The position numbers and the translations under genes are program-made. Positions 7,235 through 7,922 of a stretch of DNA of 7,922 nucleotides are shown piece by piece. The notes below the pieces were generated by a model. It did no database searches. It had not been told where the DNA came from and saw only the letters and a program-made list of their open reading frames with translations. Within the stretch, counting starts at the first letter, position 1. The number at the start of each line of letters is the position of its first letter. The DNA comes from Kiritimatiellia bacterium (GTDB taxonomy: Bacteria; Verrucomicrobiota; Kiritimatiellia; RFP12; UBA1067), in contig JAQWAM010000047.1 of assembly GCA_028707675.1 (NCBI GenBank), positions 1-7,922 on the forward strand, read 5' to 3'.

Positions 7235-7891
7235 TCACAGCCCCATGTCTTCATTGACCACCAGCACATGGAGGTCGGTTGAAGAGGGTTTGCTGTCGAT
7301 GATGGTGGTCACGTGGCAGATGCGCTGCGGCGAGTCGCAGTCGGAGCAGAAACCCGAGACCGCGCAGGGGGTCTGCTTGTTCAGGCGCATGGCGTTGGGC
7401 GGCGCGGATTTGTCCTTGATGCGCCGGATGGCGGCGCTGATGTCGCCTTCCACGATCTTATTGCGTCCGACGACCACGATCACTTTGGCGGGGCCGTAGA
7501 TCATGGCAGCGACGCGGTTGCCGTTGCCGTCGATGTTAACCAGACAGCCGTCGAGGGTGACGGCGTTGGTGCCTGTCAGGAAAAGGTCGCAGGTCTGTTG
7601 CCGGCGCATGATCTCCTGCCGCTGTTCCGGCGACAGGTTTGGGAACCCGTGGTTTAGGATCTCTTTGCCCTGGCCGGCCAGGTCGGCGGTGAGTTCGATG
7701 TCGGCGACGGAGAGCGAGCCGCCGAACCCGACGGTTCGGGCTGTGGCGGCTTGCGTCAGGATGTATTTTGAGGCATCGTCGGCAGTGGCGCAGTAGACAG
7801 CGGTGAAATGTTTCCGGTTGAGGTTATCAACCAGTTTCAGGCATTTCTTCTCAGACGTCCATTGGTTCAGCTTTTCGGTTCTGGGCAGCAT
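7235..7891 (-). CDS. LUD-domain protein (LutC/YkgG-related, stand-alone)
   Basis: This 218-aa protein of the LUD superfamily (formerly DUF162), whose best-known members LutB and LutC serve L-lactate oxidation, shows GFGGS (residues 55-59), LFLTGTNAVTLDGCLVNIDG (103-122), GNGNRVAAMIYGPAKVIVVVG (122-142) and NKIVEGD (144-150). A C-terminal cluster, C176, C182, C185 and C192 in PCAVSGFCSDCDSPQRIC (175-192), could bind metal. No lutA or lutB partner lies in the window, so a lactate role is not shown; many stand-alone LUD proteins have unknown function. AAGGAG at 7900-7905 is 8 nt before the ATG and fixes the start. The gene is followed 51 nt later, across a palindromic repeat, by the AraC regulator on the same strand. 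Confidence 0.88.
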   Translation of the reverse strand: MLPRTEKLNQWTSEKKCLKLVDNLNRKHFTAVYCATADDASKYILTQAATARTVGFGGSLSVADIELTADLAGQGKEILNHGFPNLSPEQRQEIMRRQQTCDLFLTGTNAVTLDGCLVNIDGNGNRVAAMIYGPAKVIVVVGRNKIVEGDISAAIRRIKDKSAPPNAMRLNKQTPCAVSGFCSDCDSPQRICHVTTIIDSKPSSTDLHVLVVNEDMGL

Positions 7892-7922
7892 GGCTGTTTC
7901 TCCTTGGGTGGTATACGGTTTG

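Overview
The window is a GC-rich bacterial chromosomal segment with nine protein-coding genes and short spacers. I see no rRNA, tRNA, transposase, phage gene or CRISPR array. The gene mix is a metY/cysK pair close to the well-known families, a YycJ-type metallo-beta-lactamase, a stand-alone LUD protein, and an AraC regulator beside a sialic-acid-lyase-like aldolase. It resembles free-living or gut bacteria of the PVC group (Lentisphaerae/Verrucomicrobia type). That placement is only an impression from protein style, because no marker gene is present.

Left part (1-2514, + strand): sulfur assimilation. metY (O-acetylhomoserine sulfhydrylase) is followed 131 nt later by cysK (cysteine synthase A), so both sulfide-fixing enzymes sit together. 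The metY leader can fold into nested stems. The metY-cysK gap holds an operator-like palindrome.

Middle left (2515-4699, + strand): a 229-nt spacer with two strong palindromes, then a compact three-gene run. These are a membrane-anchored SGNH/GDSL hydrolase, a 148-aa protein I do not recognise, and a YycJ/WalJ-like metallo-beta-lactamase-fold hydrolase.

Middle (4677-5396): a cysteine-rich 173-aa protein on the - strand converges on the hydrolase gene with a 23-nt overlap. Its promoter-like -10 lies almost on its start codon. A 198-nt divergent intergenic region carries two operator-like palindromes and promoter elements for both directions.

Right part (5397-7922): a DapA/NanA-superfamily aldolase (N-acetylneuraminate-lyase-like) on + meets an AraC-family regulator on - with a 4-nt stop-to-stop overlap. 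Upstream of the regulator on the same strand lies a LUD-domain protein with a C-terminal Cys cluster. By position, the AraC protein is the obvious candidate regulator of the aldolase and/or itself.

The least explained structure is non-coding. A small dispersed palindromic element occurs twice, just after cysK and between the LUD and AraC genes, with conserved ends around a variable core. A 36-nt near-perfect palindrome lies beside the first copy.
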